Below, in pieces: positions 63,014 to 64,000 of a stretch of 64,000 nt of DNA. The stretch is from Microplitis mediator (lineage: Eukaryota > Arthropoda > Insecta > Hymenoptera > Braconidae). The notes beneath the pieces are model-generated. The model did not search any database. It was not told where the DNA came from and saw nothing but the letters and a program-made list of their open reading frames with translations. Every line of letters begins with the position of its first letter. Positions within the stretch are counted from its first letter, which is position 1. Where the stretch lies: contig NC_079975.1 in the NCBI RefSeq assembly GCF_029852145.1, positions 16,923,275 through 16,987,274 of the forward strand, written 5' to 3'. A program made the position numbers and the translations under genes.

Positions 63014-63575
63014 TAGGGTGCTTCATTTCGGAGCCAGATTTTTTTTTTCAAGTGCATGTGGAAAAAACCATAGTTCAACACAAAAAAAAAATTTCGCGCA
63101 TGAAAAAAAATCCTATGTCGATTACAGACCTAGCTCATTGAAAAATTCGAATTTCCCATTTAAATAACATGGGAAAATTTTTTTTTTTAGCTTTAAGTAT
63201 TTTTAACCTCGTTAACAAATCAATAGATGGAATAGACTGATACATATTTTTGTAGGAAATTGAACGCTCTACAAAGAAGGTCTCTTATCATTTTTCGATA
63301 AATCCATCTCTTTCAAAGTTATTAGAGCTCGAAGTAAAGTTGGAGATCGTTTTACTTTTCCGGTGAAACTATCAGACTTATCACAAAATGTTATAGGGTC
63401 TATTTTGTTGCCAATTTTATTCTCTACCAATTATTATCAGTAAAGTTTTTTCAAATTCCGCATTGTTTTCTAGTTATTTTCATTTTAATTTCAAGCTCTG
63501 AAAAAAGTGGTTTTGATCGATTTCAAGAGCTCAACATTGAAGTGAAAATAACTAGAAAACAATGCGGAATTTGAA
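63014..63575. repeat. One-armed hairpin of the TTAGGGTGCGTC family
   Basis: TTAGGGTGCTTCATTTCGGA at the left, same internal blocks as 28216-29212 (AGACCTAGCTCATTGAAA, CTCTTATCATTTTTCGATAA). It stops near its centre, where the AACTTCCCGC/GT family begins. Confidence 0.75.
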
Positions 63576-64000
63576 AAAACGGTGTGTGTGTGTGTGTAAA
63601 CTCTTTGTAACTTTTTAACTAATGAACCGATTTGGATGGTTAAGGCAGCAATCGAAAGAGGTTGTTGGCCATCAACTTTCCTGATAATTTCAGATCATTC
63701 GAAAATATTGGCGAATTAGGAAAAAAAAAAATTTTGTTTTTCTATTTTTTTATTGATTTCTCAAAAACGACTCAAATGATCGACTTCAAAATCTAATCAG
63801 CTCTAGAACTTTATAAAACGCATCGATTGGCACCTTAGCCATCTTAATCGGTTAATTTGTTCGAGAGATATCGCCGGAGAACGAAATAGTAACAAACGGT
63901 TTTTTTCGATTATCTTTGAAGTGACTTATCTGATCAATTCTAAAATCTAATCAGCTCTAGAACATAATAAAATGCGTCGATTGCCACCTCAACCATCAAA
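63576..64000. repeat. AACTTCCCGCT family, copy 9, cut by the window end
   Basis: Starts within the short GT core, then AAACTCTTTGTAACTTTTTA and the CGTCGATTGCCACCTCAACC units, matching 25458-25900 closely. Confidence 0.7.

Overview
The window reads as nuclear DNA of an insect, most likely a parasitoid wasp (Braconidae-like). It is very AT-rich. The genes are conserved single-copy animal genes with small exons, and the introns and intergenic space are crowded with repeats. One ankyrin gene ends in what looks like a PRANC motif, a combination known from parasitoid Hymenoptera. The species is an inference; the insect origin is well supported by the proteins.

Genes from left to right. (1) Traf4-like adaptor, + strand, four exons (5020-5124, 9052-9531, 10388-10648, 10734-11087): TRAF zinc fingers and MATH domain; its 5' end is not visible. 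(2) GINS complex subunit Psf2, - strand, three exons (30458-30214, 28111-28003, 12390-12094), with a 15.6 kb second intron. (3) SPRY/SOCS-box protein 3 (SPSB3-like), + strand, divergent from Psf2; its start codon appears to be created by splicing (32684 joined to 32753), and exons end at 43037. (4) SUMO (smt3), - strand, five small exons (52695-51237), rebuilt by reading the sequence directly. (5) First exon of a MIT-domain protein at 57219-57411, + strand. (6) A broken ANK-PRANC gene, 62077-60117, - strand, carrying a transposon insertion and a one-base frameshift. A decayed Ty3/gypsy pol lies at about 45600-47220.

The rest is mobile DNA. Three structural groups stand out. Group A is long hairpin elements with mariner/Tc1-like ends and TA targets (28216-29212, 29227-30192, 37220-37954, 16079-18082, 6409-7844, 14165-21931). 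Group B is three 201-bp elements with exact TTAA target duplications (15239-15439, 30577-30777, 31175-31375). Group C is the most unusual: about twenty 'motif-array' elements. Each has short terminal inverted repeats, usually starting CCC or CACAG. At least thirteen are flanked by identical 2-bp duplications (AC, TT, CG, AA, TA, AT). Their bodies are filled with degenerate copies of a short near-palindromic motif that differs between families (ACGGTAA, CACGGTGG, TGACGTCA, CCTTGGCCAAGG, TTCTTGnnnCAAGAA and others). Several long members carry a central tRNA-like module with A-box and B-box-like sequences.

Psf2 intron 2 preserves a stack of nested insertions: a hairpin element was invaded by a 0.6 kb element, which was invaded by a 517-bp tandem repeat, which in turn received a TTAA element and a 2-kb foldback. 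A separate family with AACTTCCCGCT termini and GT/CA microsatellite cores recurs about nine times.
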